From Casp-actino8 sp001510455 (lineage in GTDB: Bacteria; Actinomycetota; Acidimicrobiia; Acidimicrobiales; Ilumatobacteraceae), in the NCBI GenBank assembly GCA_027592035.1, contig JAQCIK010000015.1, positions 1 through 55,752 on the forward strand: a DNA stretch of 55,752 nucleotides, read 5' to 3'. Position 1 is the stretch's first letter. Each line of letters begins with the position of its first letter. This document shows, in pieces, positions 33,082-39,988 of this stretch. The notes under the pieces are model-generated. The model was not told where the DNA came from, made no database searches, and saw nothing but the letters and a program-made list of their open reading frames with translations. Both the position numbers and the translations under genes were made by a program.

Positions 33082-35027
33082 TCGGTGTCTTCGAGACCGA
33101 TCCGGCGGCCCGTCTGGTCGTCGCCGATGCGGTCATGACGCGACTCACGGGTGGCACGACCCTCGGTCGGACACCGTGGTCGGCGGCCTCGGCGACGAGT
33201 CGGACCGAGATCGAACGCGCTTGGTCGACTCGCACGACCGAGGAGTTCGACACCGAGTTCGACATCGGGATCGAGGATCAGGTCCGCCGAGCACGAGTGG
33301 TGATGTCACCCCGACTGGGTGCCGACGGCACGTTGCTCGGCTATCTCGGCACCGTGGTGGTCGACGACCGCGACGATCCTTTTCATCGTGTCGCTCGTCG
33401 CACCGACGACATCGTGTGGTCGGTCGACGACAACGGGACCGTCACGTTCTTCAACGAAGCGACGCGCCGTCTCGTCGGCGAAGCCAGCGTCCCCAACCTG
33501 GCGTCGACACTTCGTGATCAACTCCCACGAGCCCTGCTCGCCGGAGCGATCGAGACCTGGCGAGGCGAGATCGTGGTTCGCGACACGACGGGTGACACTC
33601 GAACCCTCGACTGCTCGGTCGTCACGGCACCCGATGGAGGCTTCACCGTGTGGTCGCGTGATGTCACCTCGTCGGCTCGCCTGCACACCGAACTCGCGCA
33701 CCAGGCGACCCACGATGCGCTCACCGGCCTTCCGAGCCGTCCGCTCTTTCTCCGACGGGTGGCCGCGGCCGTCGAGCGATCCCGAGTCGACGGACACTCC
33801 CTCGCCGTGCTCTATGTCGACATCGATCACCTGAAGGTCGTGAACGACACCCTCGGACACGACGACGGTGACGACTTCATCTCACTGATCGGCCGCCGAC
33901 TGGTGGCGAGCACCCGACCCGACGACGTCATCGGTCGAATGGGAGGCGACGAATTCGTGATCCTCTGCGAACGGGTCGGCGACGAGACCACGGCCCTCGA
34001 TCTCGCCGAGCGAATCATCTCGGCGTCGGCCGAACCCGTCGTGCTGCGTGGACGTCGCATCGCGACCGGAGTGAGCATCGGTGTGGCCATCTGGAAGCCC
34101 AGCGATCGGTCGAGCACGCCGGACGGTTCACCACCCGACATCGCCTTGGAGTTGGTGCGCCGCGCCGACACGGCGATGTATCGGGCCAAGGCACGGGGCA
34201 AGGGACGATGCGAGTCGTTCACCGACGCCATGAGTCATGAGGTCGAACGTCGCGGCCGTCTTCGTCTCGATCTTGAACGGGCCCTCGCCGACCAACAACT
34301 GCACCTGGTTTTTCAACCCATCGCCGCTCTCCACACCGGTCGCGTCGAGGCCGCCGAAGCGCTGTTGAGGTGGGACCATCCGACCGAGGGACTCCTCACT
34401 CCGGCCGATTTCGTCGATCTGGCCGACGAGACGGGTCTGGTCGTCCCGATCGGCGACTGGGTCGTCGACGAGGCTCTGCGCGTCCTCGGATCGTGGATCG
34501 CCGACGGGCGCGCCGACCGACATTTTCGGATGCACGTGAACGTGTCGACCCACCAGGTGGTCGACACCGGTTTCGTCGAGAGCCTGACCGCCGCCGTTCG
34601 CCGACACGGACTCACTCCGGCGAATCTCTCCATCGAGTACCACTCGGGTGTTCTCGACGACGACGAGGCAGCGCGCACCTTGCGCTCCCTTCATCGATTG
34701 GGTTTCGTTCTGACCATCGACGACTTCGGAGACCGACGATCGTCATTGGCCGATCTGCGAACCAGCTCACCCCACTACGTGAAGCTCGCCGGCTCGTTCG
34801 TACGTCCCCTCGACGTCGACGATCGCGACGATCCGATGGTTCGTGGACTCGTACAACTGGCCCACGGACTCGACGTCTCGGTCATCGCATCGTGGGTCGT
34901 GTCGAATCATCAGCTGCAGAGACTTCGTGCCCTCGGCTGCGATCACGTCCAGGGCTTCCACGTGGCGCGCCCGGTTCGGGCCGACGACTTCGATCCGACG
35001 GCCATCGTCCCTCGCGTTCGCGATTGA
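33078..35027 (+). CDS. PAS-PAS-GGDEF-EAL cyclic-di-GMP protein (EAL degenerate)
   Basis: A 649-aa c-di-GMP signalling protein with no membrane segment. Two PAS-like regions lie at about 1-95 and 100-200. The GGDEF domain (about 212-385) is intact: RMGGDEFVIL, with an inhibitory I-site RPDD five residues ahead, so it should be an active diguanylate cyclase. The EAL domain (about 395-645) keeps EALLRW, NVSTHQ and IDDFGD, but the AEGVE motif is replaced by ASWVV, which loses a glutamate normally needed for hydrolysis. Net activity is probably synthesis. The ATG at 33078 overlaps the stop of a short upstream frame. Confidence 0.9.
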   Translation: MIGVFETDPAARLVVADAVMTRLTGGTTLGRTPWSAASATSRTEIERAWSTRTTEEFDTEFDIGIEDQVRRARVVMSPRLGADGTLLGYLGTVVVDDRDDPFHRVARRTDDIVWSVDDNGTVTFFNEATRRLVGEASVPNLASTLRDQLPRALLAGAIETWRGEIVVRDTTGDTRTLDCSVVTAPDGGFTVWSRDVTSSARLHTELAHQATHDALTGLPSRPLFLRRVAAAVERSRVDGHSLAVLYVDIDHLKVVNDTLGHDDGDDFISLIGRRLVASTRPDDVIGRMGGDEFVILCERVGDETTALDLAERIISASAEPVVLRGRRIATGVSIGVAIWKPSDRSSTPDGSPPDIALELVRRADTAMYRAKARGKGRCESFTDAMSHEVERRGRLRLDLERALADQQLHLVFQPIAALHTGRVEAAEALLRWDHPTEGLLTPADFVDLADETGLVVPIGDWVVDEALRVLGSWIADGRADRHFRMHVNVSTHQVVDTGFVESLTAAVRRHGLTPANLSIEYHSGVLDDDEAARTLRSLHRLGFVLTIDDFGDRRSSLADLRTSSPHYVKLAGSFVRPLDVDDRDDPMVRGLVQLAHGLDVSVIASWVVSNHQLQRLRALGCDHVQGFHVARPVRADDFDPTAIVPRVRD

Positions 35028-35036
35028 ACCGGAGGC

Positions 35037-36368
35037 TCAGCCGTTGATCGACACTGCGTCGAGGACGTGCGCGAACTTCTGCTCGGCAGCGGCGCGTCGA
35101 GTGGGAACGTGCTCGATCGGTGGATCGCTCGGTCGATAACCCTTCAGGATCTGCCGGGCGACCGTCACCTTGTGCACCTCGTCCGGACCGTCGTAGATAC
35201 GGGCCGCGCGCGCCGCTCGATACATCGACTCGAGCGGAAGGTCGGTCGTGTAACCGAGGCTGCCGTGAATCTGAATGGCGCGATCGATCACGTTGTAGAG
35301 GACTTTGGCTCCCCAGAACTTGATGACACCGATCTCGACTCGAGCATCGCTGTAGTGCTTGCCCGCCTCGTGAAGTTTGTCCATCTTCCACGCCGCCTGA
35401 AGTGTGAGCAGACGTGCCGCCTGCATCTCGGCGTAGCTCTCGGCGATCCAGTCCTGAACCATCTGCTTCTCGGCGAGGATGCTTCCGTGCGTGAACCGCG
35501 TGAGCGCTCGTTCGCACAACATGTCGAACGCGCGTCGACTCTGGCCGAGCCACCTCATCGCATGATGAATTCGACCGGGCCCGAGACGCTTCTGGGCGAG
35601 CGCGAATCCTTGGCCGATCCCTTCGGCTCCACCGACGACGTTGGCGAACGGAACGCGTACGTTGTCGTACACGATCTCGGCGTGACCACCGGGCTCCCCG
35701 GTCCGGTGATCGGGCTCGCCCATGGTCGGGACGTCGCGAACGATGTTCACGCCCGGAGTTCTCGTGGGCACGATGATCATCGAATAGGCCTTGTAGGCAC
35801 TCGTGTCGGCATCACCGGTACGGGCCATGACGATCAGGAAGTCGCTGACCGAAGCATTCGACGAGAACCACTTGTGCCCGTTGATCACCCACTCGTCACC
35901 GTCTCGCATGGCCGTGGTGCTGAGGAGAGTCGGATCGGCTCCGGCACCGGGTTCGGTCATGCTGAAGCACGAACGGAGCCGTCCGTCGAGAAGGGGCTGC
36001 ATCCAGGTCTCACGTTGCTCGGGAGTTCCGCCGACGGCGAGCAATTCGGCATTCCCGCTGTCGGGCGCGTTGTTGCCGAAGATGCTCGGCGCATACCCGC
36101 ACTGTCCGAGAATCTCGTGCATGAGCCCGAGCTTCACCTGACCGAATCCGAGGCCTCCCATGTCGGGTGGAAGATGCGCGGCCCAGAGACCGCGCTTTTT
36201 CACTTCGTCCTTCAATGGTTGGGTGACGGTCGCGAACTTCTCACGACCTCCCGGCGCCCGCCAGACGTCGGCCAGGGTCTCGAGCGGGATGATCTCGTCG
36301 CGTACGAACTCGCGCATCCACGCCAACTTCTCTTCGAACTCGGGCTCGGTTTCGAAATCCCAGGCCAT
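35037..36368 (-). CDS. Acyl-CoA dehydrogenase (ACAD10/11-like)
   Basis: A 443-aa FAD enzyme starting MAWDFETEPEFEEK. It has SCFSMTEPGAGADPT in the FAD/substrate region, GPGRIHHAMRWLGQSRRAFD near the middle, and ends IYDGPDEVHKVTVARQIL. The pattern with HHAMRW and DGPDEVHK fits the branch close to ACAD10/11. ATG at 36368 has GGGGGAG 3 bases upstream. A TACGGT -10 on this strand (36417-36422 in plus coordinates) would give a leader of about 40 bases. Divergent from the rhomboid gene. Confidence 0.9.
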   Translation of the reverse strand: MAWDFETEPEFEEKLAWMREFVRDEIIPLETLADVWRAPGGREKFATVTQPLKDEVKKRGLWAAHLPPDMGGLGFGQVKLGLMHEILGQCGYAPSIFGNNAPDSGNAELLAVGGTPEQRETWMQPLLDGRLRSCFSMTEPGAGADPTLLSTTAMRDGDEWVINGHKWFSSNASVSDFLIVMARTGDADTSAYKAYSMIIVPTRTPGVNIVRDVPTMGEPDHRTGEPGGHAEIVYDNVRVPFANVVGGAEGIGQGFALAQKRLGPGRIHHAMRWLGQSRRAFDMLCERALTRFTHGSILAEKQMVQDWIAESYAEMQAARLLTLQAAWKMDKLHEAGKHYSDARVEIGVIKFWGAKVLYNVIDRAIQIHGSLGYTTDLPLESMYRAARAARIYDGPDEVHKVTVARQILKGYRPSDPPIEHVPTRRAAAEQKFAHVLDAVSING

Positions 36369-36416
36369 GCACTCCCCCTTCGCGCTGTGGCGGACAACCG
36401 TCCCCCGACCGCTCCG

Positions 36417-36451
36417 ACCGTAGCAATCGGGGATACCGTTTCCCCTACGGT
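36417..36451. promoter_or_regulatory. Symmetric divergent promoter region
   Basis: ACCGTAG (36417-36423) and CTACGGT (36445-36451) form a perfect inverted repeat. Each arm contains TACGGT, a TANNNT -10, pointing outward to the acyl-CoA dehydrogenase and to the rhomboid gene. A smaller GGGGA/TCCCC repeat lies inside. Confidence 0.5.
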
Positions 36452-36488
36452 GGTTCTCGTACCTCGAGACCCGCGACCCGACGTCCAC

Positions 36489-37343
36489 ATGTCAGAGTTC
36501 CCCCCTCCCGCCGTCGCCCACTGCACACGTCATCCCGACCGAGTGACCGGTCGATCGTGCACCCGGTGCGGTCGCCCGGCGTGCGGTGAATGCCTCGTGC
36601 AGATGTCGGTGGGGAGTCATTGCCTCGACTGCGTGCGTCGCGCTCGCCCCTCGGCCCCCACTCGCGTGCGCTACTGGAACGCCCGTCAGTCGATCCTCGT
36701 CACCATGACACTCATCGTGATCAACGTTGGCGTTTTTCTCTGGGTCGTGTCCGGAGACGTCGGTGCGGCCGGATTCGGAAGCCAGATCTCCGAGCGCGAG
36801 TTCCAGCTCGGTCTGAACAAGTTCCTCCTTCAGATCACGGACGAGTGGTACCGACTGGTCACCGCCGGCTTCCTCCACTTCGGCATCCTCCACATCGGTA
36901 TGAACATGTGGCTCTTGTACCAGCTCGGACAGATGCTCGAGCCACCGCTCGGACGTATTCGCTTCGGACTGCTGTACATGGCGTCACTACTCGGCGGTTC
37001 ACTCGGCGCACTCGTGATCCAAGCCGATCGTGGTGGCTTGCACGGTGGTGCATCCGGAGCCGTGTTCGGTCTGATGGCAGCGGCGGCCATCGGCATGCAG
37101 CGTCGAGGTGTCAACGTGTTCCAGACCGGTATCGGTGCCCTTCTCGTCATCAACCTCGTGTTGACCTTCACGATCCCGGGTATTTCGATCGGCGGACACG
37201 TGGGAGGCGCCGTGGCCGGTGCCGCGTGTGGCGCTGTGATGCTCGCTCCCTCCTGGAAGCCCGTTCCCACCTGGGCCACGTACCTCGCGCCGCTCGCCGT
37301 CGGAGTCGCCGCCGTCCTGGCCAGCGTGCAGGTCGTGGGCTAG
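36489..37343 (+). CDS. Rhomboid-family intramembrane protease with zinc-finger N-terminus
   Basis: A 284-aa membrane serine protease. The N-terminal 60 residues form a B-box-like zinc finger (Cys and His at CTRHP, CTRCG, CGEC, CLDC). Six membrane helices follow with HFGILHIGMNMW, the catalytic Ser in GASGAVFG, and the catalytic His in GGHVGG. It would cut membrane proteins within the bilayer. ATG at 36489 has no clear ribosome site; GTG at 36450 overlaps the -10 and is unlikely. The target is unknown. Confidence 0.9.
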   Translation: MSEFPPPAVAHCTRHPDRVTGRSCTRCGRPACGECLVQMSVGSHCLDCVRRARPSAPTRVRYWNARQSILVTMTLIVINVGVFLWVVSGDVGAAGFGSQISEREFQLGLNKFLLQITDEWYRLVTAGFLHFGILHIGMNMWLLYQLGQMLEPPLGRIRFGLLYMASLLGGSLGALVIQADRGGLHGGASGAVFGLMAAAAIGMQRRGVNVFQTGIGALLVINLVLTFTIPGISIGGHVGGAVAGAACGAVMLAPSWKPVPTWATYLAPLAVGVAAVLASVQVVG

Positions 37344-37387
37344 TCGCCCCTTCGCCACACCCCCCACCTACTCTCACGTCGACTTCC

Positions 37388-37406
37388 CCGTTCCTCACGA
37401 ACGGAG
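37388..37406 (+). promoter_or_regulatory. Hairpin overlapping a ribosome-binding site
   Basis: CCGTTC (37388-37393), loop CTCAC, GAACGG (37399-37404). The right arm overlaps GGAG (37403-37406), the ribosome site for the ATG at 37412. A TACTCT -10 lies near 37371. Confidence 0.4.
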
Positions 37407-37411
37407 TTCCC

Positions 37412-37807
37412 ATGCCCGGTCACCCGCTCCCCCGCGCCGGTATCGACCCCCTGGTCGATCCACGCGACATCGCTGCGCTCGCCGCCGCTCTCATGTCACC
37501 TCGCGATCGTCTACTGATCTTCCTGGTCGACCCGCACCTCGTCGGTTCGCTCACCGTGGCGGCCGATCTCGAACACGAGCGCATCGCCGACCTGTTCGAA
37601 CTGGTTCACGATGCGACCCGAGACTCCGATCTGCGCGGACTCGTTCTGGCCGAGCGCACGGCGCGACCTCTCGATCTGTCGGATCCGATCGTCGCCGACG
37701 TGCTCGACGCGCCACGCCACGGTCTACGTCTCGATGCCTGGGTCCGTTTCGGAGCGGAGTCAGCCCACGACGTGTGGCCGTTGGTCGGGTCCGACACGAC
37801 GCCGTAG
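37412..37807 (+). CDS. Hypothetical protein
   Basis: I do not recognise this 131-aa acidic, Leu/Asp-rich protein, with no signal, membrane segment or metal motif. The codon pattern is like its neighbours. The ribosome site GGAG stands 5 bases before ATG 37412 and lies partly within a hairpin. Its 3' end overlaps the convergent DUF4031 gene by 48 bases. Confidence 0.6.
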   Translation: MPGHPLPRAGIDPLVDPRDIAALAAALMSPRDRLLIFLVDPHLVGSLTVAADLEHERIADLFELVHDATRDSDLRGLVLAERTARPLDLSDPIVADVLDAPRHGLRLDAWVRFGAESAHDVWPLVGSDTTP

Positions 37808-38044
37808 GCCCGCATCGCGCAATACGCGCACCAGTTCACGGCTCGTGACCTCACGTGCTCCGGCTTCGACGGCTCGTCGGCGATATTCGTCGGGCAAGTC
37901 GTAGTGGTCGAGGTGGAATGCTCGTCGAGACATTCCGAGCTCAGCGGCGAAATCGTGCAACTCGTCGTGACTGGTGTCGCTCACCAAGTGGCACCAGCGT
38001 CGTTCACGGAACCACCAGTGCGAACCATCGACGAACAGAGTCAG
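37760..38044 (-). CDS. DUF4031 protein (apparent CTG start)
   Basis: A 94-aa DUF4031 protein. Family features are LFVDGSHWWF at the start, WCHLVSDTSHDELHDFAAELG, and FHLDHYDLPDEYR. The first standard start in frame would be TTG at 37987, inside the conserved WCHLVSDTS stretch, so the protein would lose its first 19 residues. CTG at 38044 gives exactly the family N-terminus. GGAG (38053-38056) is 8 bases upstream, and the CTG overlaps the stop of a 39-residue gene as CTGA. Codons upstream to 38164 are open but contain no ATG, GTG or TTG. The function of the family is not known. Confidence 0.75.
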   Translation of the reverse strand: MTLFVDGSHWWFRERRWCHLVSDTSHDELHDFAAELGMSRRAFHLDHYDLPDEYRRRAVEAGAREVTSRELVRVLRDAGLRRRVGPDQRPHVVG

Positions 38045-38160
38045 CGGCGACGCTCCGGCCGAACTCGAATCGGAATCGGCTTCGGACGTGCTCCGAGCAC
38101 TCGAACGCCGGCACCGATGCCGACGGCCGTCGCCACGATGGTCACGATCCAGGAAGCCAC
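38041..38160 (-). CDS. 39-residue single-span membrane peptide
   Basis: A small gene not long enough for routine calling. GTG at 38160 follows TAGGTT (38167-38172) by six bases, the window's leaderless pattern. The product begins ASWIVTIVATAVGIGAGV, a single membrane span, and ends in a basic tail rich in Arg and Pro. Its TGA overlaps the CTG start of DUF4031, so it forms a two-gene unit with it. No family is recognised. Confidence 0.6.
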   Translation of the reverse strand: MASWIVTIVATAVGIGAGVRVLGARPKPIPIRVRPERRR

Positions 38161-38228
38161 GAGATCAACCTACTCGTTCGACCCCGACCACGCCGGCCGG
38201 AGACCGTGGAAACTTCGATGACGTTCGG

Positions 38229-38450
38229 TCAGTGAGCGCACCCGCATCCCGAACCGCACCCTCCGCCGGCTCGTGGCGCCGGTGTCGACGGAGCCTCGCT
38301 CCCACCACCCACTGACGCGAACACCGACAGAAGTCGAACGGCGTTCGGATGTCCCTCGGGACAGGTCGCCGGATCGTTGGCCGCCGACATCGATCGACGT
38401 TCGTCGAAGGTTGCGTCGCAGGTCTTGCAGCGGAACTCGTACACGGGCAT
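38229..38450 (-). CDS. FmdB-type zinc-ribbon protein
   Basis: A 73-aa regulatory-type zinc ribbon, MPVYEFRCKTC at the N-terminus, a second Cys in TCPEGH, and a Cys/Gly-rich end (GGGCGSGCGCAH). The FmdB/YfcH-like family occurs widely; its role is uncertain, though linked to amidase and formamidase operons in some bacteria. ATG at 38450 is 7 bases after TACACT (38458-38463), leaderless. Divergent from the DUF3039 gene. Confidence 0.88.
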   Translation of the reverse strand: MPVYEFRCKTCDATFDERRSMSAANDPATCPEGHPNAVRLLSVFASVGGGSEAPSTPAPRAGGGCGSGCGCAH

Positions 38451-38479
38451 GGTCGACAGTGTAGATCTGGTTGACTGAG

Positions 38480-38779
38480 ATGGTGAGTCCGACTCCCACT
38501 CGACCCGACCTCGGAACGGTTCTCGACCGCGAGCTAGAGAACGTCACCGAGACCGGCGAACCCACTCATGCCCACATCGTGAAGGTCGGTCCGGGCGAGA
38601 ACGCGGCGGCCAAGATCCTGGAAGCGCGAGTCACCGGGACCCCGGTCGAGGCCCTGTGCGGATACGTCTGGGTGCCCTCGCGTGACCCGAAGAAGCTGCC
38701 AGTGTGCGAGGAGTGCAAGAACGTCTACGAGATGTACCGGGCGTTCAACGACGGCCTGCGCGACACGCCGGGCGACTGA
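38480..38779 (+). CDS. DUF3039 zinc-binding protein
   Basis: A 99-aa actinobacterial DUF3039 protein. The conserved block is EALCGYVWVPSRDPKKLPVC, followed by EECKNVYEMY, with three Cys for a likely zinc site. The N-terminus is not conserved, so TTG 38471, ATG 38480 and GTG 38483 are all possible; ATG is chosen for lack of better evidence. Five bases ahead of the Nudix gene, so probably co-transcribed with it. Confidence 0.85.
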   Translation: MVSPTPTRPDLGTVLDRELENVTETGEPTHAHIVKVGPGENAAAKILEARVTGTPVEALCGYVWVPSRDPKKLPVCEECKNVYEMYRAFNDGLRDTPGD

Positions 38780-38783
38780 CCCC

Positions 38784-39269
38784 GTGTCCGACGGCCTGCG
38801 GATCCGACCGGCCTCACGAGCCGTCGTGCTGAGTGCACGTCCGTCGATCCTTCTCGTCCGCTTCGAGTTTCCCGCCGGCACGCGTTGGGCCCTTCCCGGC
38901 GGTGGACTCGAACCCGGTGAATCACCCGTCGACGCGCTTCGCCGTGAACTGTACGAGGAAGTCGGGCTTCACGATGCCCGGATCGGCCCCCACATCTGGT
39001 CTCGTGAACACGTCTTCCCGTTCCTCGACGGTTCGTGGGACGGCCAACGAGAGTCCATCCATCTCGTCCGGGTCGACGACGAGTTCGAACCGACTCCCGC
39101 TCTCTCGTGGGAGCAATTGCGCGCCGAATACCTCCACGAGATCCGGTGGTGGACACCGGACGAGTTGCGACGTTCCTCGTCACGTTTCGCCCCGGTCGAC
39201 CTGGCCGCACTCGTCGACGATCTGATCGACAACGGCCCACCTTCGGTCGTCGTGAACGTTCGTCCGTGA
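38784..39269 (+). CDS. Nudix hydrolase
   Basis: A 161-aa Nudix protein. The box starts GGGLEPGESPVD and continues to RRELYEEVGL. PASRAVVLSARPSILLVRF precedes it as the first strand. It would hydrolyse a nucleoside diphosphate linked to another moiety. GTG at 38784 stands 4 bases after the DUF3039 stop. The substrate is not known. Confidence 0.9.
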   Translation: MSDGLRIRPASRAVVLSARPSILLVRFEFPAGTRWALPGGGLEPGESPVDALRRELYEEVGLHDARIGPHIWSREHVFPFLDGSWDGQRESIHLVRVDDEFEPTPALSWEQLRAEYLHEIRWWTPDELRRSSSRFAPVDLAALVDDLIDNGPPSVVVNVRP

Positions 39270-39293
39270 CGCCGGCCGCCCTAGATTCGACCC

Positions 39294-39920
39294 GTGCCCG
39301 ACCTGTCGTCCATCGTCACCTTCGCCGTGGCGTCTCTCGCGCTGTTGGTGATTCCTGGTCCGGCGGTGATCTACGTCCTGAACCGCAGTGTGTCGGATGG
39401 TCGCGAAGTGGGTTTCGCCGCCGTGGCCGGACTCGAACTCGGCAACTTCGTGCACGTGATCGCCGCATCGGTCGGACTCTCGGCAGTGCTCGCCACATCG
39501 GCGACTGCGTTCAACGCGGTCAAGTGGTTGGGGGTCGGCTATCTCGTGTTCGTCGGGATCCGGACGTTGATGATCGTGCCGAACACGATTGCCAGTGATC
39601 TTCCCTCGATGTCCCGTCGGCGCGCCTTCCGCCAGGGCGTGGTGGTCAACACGCTCAATCCGAAAGTTGCGCTGTTCTTCTTGTCGTACTTGCCGCAATT
39701 CATCGATCCCGACAACGGCGCGGCATGGTCACAGTCGTTGGTACTCGGCTCGATCTTCGTGATGATCGGATGTCTGACCGACGGAACCTATGCGTTCACG
39801 GCGAGTGCGTTACGACAAGTTCTGCTCTCGGGCCGAACCTTGCCGTTCGTGCAGAGATACGTGGCCGGAACGGTGTTCGTCGCTCTCGGCGCCCTCGCCT
39901 CCACCACCTCGCGCCATTAG
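39294..39920 (+). CDS. LysE-family amino acid exporter
   Basis: A 208-aa membrane exporter with six helices. The family opening VIPGPAVIYVLNRSVSDGR lies near residues 18-36, then LGVGYLVFVGIRTL, and FRQGVVVNTLNPKVALFFLSYLPQF near 105-130. Such proteins export amino acids such as threonine or homoserine. GTG at 39294, 6 bases after TAGATT (39282-39287). Convergent with dnaE2 with a hairpin between. Confidence 0.92.
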   Translation: MPDLSSIVTFAVASLALLVIPGPAVIYVLNRSVSDGREVGFAAVAGLELGNFVHVIAASVGLSAVLATSATAFNAVKWLGVGYLVFVGIRTLMIVPNTIASDLPSMSRRRAFRQGVVVNTLNPKVALFFLSYLPQFIDPDNGAAWSQSLVLGSIFVMIGCLTDGTYAFTASALRQVLLSGRTLPFVQRYVAGTVFVALGALASTTSRH

Positions 39921-39940
39921 TGGTTCTGGTGGCAAGATCG

Positions 39941-39968
39941 TGGTGGTTTTCGCCGGAATCAACCACCA
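39941..39968. terminator. Hairpin between convergent lysE-like and dnaE2 genes
   Basis: TGGTGGTT (39941-39948) and AACCACCA (39961-39968) form a perfect 8-base stem with a 12-base loop, placed between two convergent genes. There is no U-run, so termination is only likely by position. An outer TTCTGGTGG/CCACCAGAA repeat (39924-39932, 39963-39971) is an alternative pairing. Confidence 0.45.
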
Positions 39969-39988
39969 GAAACACCCTGCTCGACCGA

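Noticed and set aside
35067..36488. Open frame running upstream of the rhomboid gene across 1.4 kb
   Set aside because: It is antisense to a clear acyl-CoA dehydrogenase, has no family features in that part, and reflects the high GC third positions; the rhomboid start is at 36489.
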